Source of the DNA: Gammaproteobacteria bacterium
GTDB taxonomy: Bacteria; Pseudomonadota; Gammaproteobacteria; Xanthomonadales; Wenzhouxiangellaceae
Length of the DNA: 64,000 nt
NCBI GenBank assembly: GCA_021772985.1
Contig: JAJFKX010000019.1
Location: 62,001 to 126,000 of the forward strand
Direction of reading: 5' to 3'
Shown in pieces: positions 61,819 to 64,000 of the stretch. The notes beneath the pieces were generated by a model. It was not told the origin of the DNA, did no database searches, and was given only the letters and a program-made list of their open reading frames with translations. Each line of letters starts with the position of its first letter. Position 1 is the first letter of the stretch. A program made the position numbers and the translations under genes.

Positions 61819-64000
61819 TCACGGCAATATCCTACGTAAGTACAATAGCTCGTTACTGGTGAAGGTTTTTGTACCATCCCAAGTGCTTTTATTACCAGTG
61901 TCTGAATTATTAAACATAATACCTCCTGTATTTGTGTTGTGATGCGTTGAGGTACCATTCAAGCCAATATTATCGACATTTAAATGTTGCCCCAAGTCTG
62001 ATTGAAGTTCGGATTGTCTCGGCACTAAGCCTAAGGCATGACCCAATTCATGGGCAGTCAGCAGAGTGACTGCATTGGATACGCTATTGGCATCGCTTCT
62101 CTCATTAATTGTAGTTGTGGAAACTGGATCACTGCTATCGGCCAATCCGAGATTGCCAAGTCGAATATTACAAGTTGTACGTCGAGCTATATTCAAAAGG
62201 TCAATGGGGCAGCTAGGGTTGCCAGTGCTATTGCTAAGGTTTAGAAATGTGGTATGAAAACCGGGTTGCACACCATTGACAACATTTCCTCCATTAACAG
62301 TTATTTCATGAATAACTTTTCCTTCCACAGATGCTTTGATACCGTTAATCACCGAACTGCTGCTGAAATGAGTTGATAGTGCTGCGTCAACACTGCTATC
62401 CCAGTTAAATTTGACATATTGCGGAGCATTGGTGAACTCAATTTCGAATTCTGGTGAACTAAGGGTGGTGCCTCCATTGGTAAAGTCCACCTTGACCTTA
62501 ACGGTACCCGCTGCAAAAGCCTCGACTATTCCACCGCTTGAATGGATGGAGCCACATTCAGTACATCCATCTGTAAAACGCCAGTTAGATAGTGTCCCTC
62601 CGAGGGGAGAACTCTGTACGTTAAGCTGCTGGGCGAATGAACCTACTGGTATTGAACTTGGCCCGGTAATCTCAACCTGTAAGGGCGGCGGGAGCACCGG
62701 CACACAATTGGAACATGGCTCGTTGCCATTCGGGTCGGAAGGATCTGTGGGTAAGTCGTCACAGAAACAAATCACACCATAAATCAGCCTGCATGCAAAG
62801 CAACAATTGAGGCTACGGTACTCAGCTGGCCAAAAGCGAATATTAGAAGGTTGTTCAAACTCCATGCCATCCAGATCAGTGGAAAGCAGCCCCAATAGCC
62901 TACTACGTTGTAGCGTTGCCGACATTACATCATCATCTGCAGTGGGTGACATATCTGCTGTCAGCCGAAACTCAAGCGCTGACGGATCCAACGCCACCAC
63001 CCCTAACAGGCTGCGCCTACTGCGTTGCAAAAACACATCATTACTTGAGGCAAAAGTAGCCGCGGCTGATGTTCTGGCGGTTTCCAATGAAGCGGTTTTG
63101 GCATCGTGTTGTAATCGCAGGTCTGGCTCACCTTTAGCATATTGATACGTGAGTGTTTGTCCGGCAACGGTGGTTATACGGTTTATACGGTTAAGCTGGT
63201 CATAGTCGAAGATAATGTTTTCCTGACCGTATTCATCGGCAGCGCGTGAAACCGTGACGTTGCCGTTAGAATCATACTCAAACTCGAACCGCCGCCCACC
63301 GAAGTACTCAATTGATACAACCCGCTGCTGGTCGTCCAGAGTCATGAAATTACCACCGATCACCCCATCGGCGTTTTCAGTCCGGGTCAGGCTGATGCTG
63401 CCAGTGGTCGTATACTCATAATCTACCGTGCCCAAAACAAGCTCACCGCGATTGAATACGGTACGTACGCGTTGTCCAAGCGCATTGTAATCGTAACTAT
63501 GCGCATCTCCGTTGGTAAGGTAAGTGGTGGCCAGTTTGCCATCTGCGTGATAATCAAAGGACACGCGTTGGTCTGATTGATCGGCAAGCGCAATAATTTG
63601 ACCATCGTTGTCATAATCAAAGATAAAGTTGCTGGCATCAGCATATGTCAGTGTGATCAAATCACCTAGAGCATTGTATGTCATGCTACTGCTGCCTTTG
63701 TTATGCTTGCGCGATAGAACATTGCCATGAGCATCATAATCCAAAACCAATAGCTGTTTGATTTCAGCATTCGATCTGTGATTGCCTGCCATAAGTATTT
63801 GGATAGAGATCAGGCGATTTTGATCATTGTAGGAATTAATTTGCAAACTGTTCTCAAGTGGATGTTCGACTTGGGCAATATTACCTCGCTTATCGTAGCT
63901 GATGACGGCCTGGGTTTTGCTATCGCGGGTGATGCTTATGACACGGTTGTGCTCATCCAGATCAACAGAACTACTTACACCAAGCGCATTTTTGATTGTG
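61819..64000 (-). CDS. RHS/YD-repeat protein 3 fused to metzincin-like protease domain (5' truncated)
   Basis: The frame stays open to the window edge, so the N-terminus lies outside; about 727 residues are visible. YD repeats are clear up to about codon 250 from the window-edge side (YDKRGNIAQVEH, YDAHGNVLSRK, YNALGDLITL, YDYNALGQRVRTVFN). The usual RHS core end (GRFxxxDPxGL) is absent. Instead come two QRSRR/QRSRLLG segments, a Cys-rich CCFACRLIYGVICFC part, an Ig-like domain (VEITGPSSIPVGSF) and a metzincin-like domain with HELGHALGL and IMF (Met-turn). The position of the third zinc His reads Pro. The end is NELLYLRRILP. Confidence 0.75.
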   Translation of the reverse strand, partial: TIKNALGVSSSVDLDEHNRVISITRDSKTQAVISYDKRGNIAQVEHPLENSLQINSYNDQNRLISIQILMAGNHRSNAEIKQLLVLDYDAHGNVLSRKHNKGSSSMTYNALGDLITLTYADASNFIFDYDNDGQIIALADQSDQRVSFDYHADGKLATTYLTNGDAHSYDYNALGQRVRTVFNRGELVLGTVDYEYTTTGSISLTRTENADGVIGGNFMTLDDQQRVVSIEYFGGRRFEFEYDSNGNVTVSRAADEYGQENIIFDYDQLNRINRITTVAGQTLTYQYAKGEPDLRLQHDAKTASLETARTSAAATFASSNDVFLQRSRRSLLGVVALDPSALEFRLTADMSPTADDDVMSATLQRSRLLGLLSTDLDGMEFEQPSNIRFWPAEYRSLNCCFACRLIYGVICFCDDLPTDPSDPNGNEPCSNCVPVLPPPLQVEITGPSSIPVGSFAQQLNVQSSPLGGTLSNWRFTDGCTECGSIHSSGGIVEAFAAGTVKVKVDFTNGGTTLSSPEFEIEFTNAPQYVKFNWDSSVDAALSTHFSSSSVINGIKASVEGKVIHEITVNGGNVVNGVQPGFHTTFLNLSNSTGNPSCPIDLLNIARRTTCNIRLGNLGLADSSDPVSTTTINERSDANSVSNAVTLLTAHELGHALGLVPRQSELQSDLGQHLNVDNIGLNGTSTHHNTNTGGIMFNNSDTGNKSTWDGTKTFTSNELLYLRRILP

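Noticed and set aside
61689-61958. 89-codon minus-strand frame as a separate gene
   Set aside because: Most of it overlaps RHS 3 out of frame; only its last part, after the RHS 3 stop, is noted as a possible shifted end.

Overview
The window looks like chromosome of a free-living, probably marine, gammaproteobacterium of moderate GC content. I infer this from secreted proteins ending in IPTL-CTERM-type anchors or in short 'DGFE/DDFE/DSYE' tails, from the 'FTYQGxLxxxGxPA' secreted family, and from the set of housekeeping-type genes. A Marinicella-like lineage is my best guess, but no rRNA or other taxonomic marker is present.

Region 1 (1-11.1 kb) holds small independent units. They are a TerC-family membrane protein, a secreted LamG protein, a kinase/PLP phospho-lyase pair of the hydroxylysine or phosphoethanolamine type, a DUF2306 membrane protein, an outer-membrane barrel, a divergent EamA exporter/MocR regulator pair, an arsR-SRPBCC-MAPEG operon with a near-ideal palindromic operator, and a secreted beta-rich protein.

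Region 2 (11.2-19.3 kb, minus strand) is a tight run of nine genes. A KorAB-type 2-oxoacid:ferredoxin oxidoreductase and its FAD/Fe-S partner are followed by two DUF1538 (UmpAB-like) membrane proteins, a P-II-like protein, a CBS-pair protein, a SnoaL-like protein and a small conserved-looking protein. The SnoaL-like protein and KorB end in the same 20-residue tail.

Region 3 (19.6-35.8 kb) is dominated by exported proteins: a Cys-repeat lipoprotein, a 1960-residue extracellular nuclease with five exact-length 555-bp lamin-tail repeats, and a CadC-like membrane regulator (winged helix + TPR). Next to the regulator is a cluster of three paralogous secreted 'FTYQG' proteins, a small secreted protein and an integrin-like FG-GAP protein. 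The three transcription units of this cluster each carry an operator-like array of three TGATGA hexamers spaced exactly 11 bp apart.

Region 4 (35.9-64 kb) contains three RHS/YD-repeat genes, two of them complete and paralogous. Between them lies a second CadC-like regulator with a cluster of eight small exported proteins, a lone secreted protein and an IPTL-CTERM protein. Three copies of a 39-bp promoter-like element mark part of this set. The second RHS locus is a duplicate of the first, including a decayed copy of the convergent membrane-protein gene and a related hairpin between them. The third RHS gene runs off the right edge and lacks the usual RHS core end. It carries instead a Cys-rich segment and a metzincin-like protease domain whose third zinc ligand is missing. 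A MarR regulator with two matching dyad operators sits between RHS 2 and RHS 3. I saw no rRNA, tRNA, CRISPR array, IS element or phage genes.
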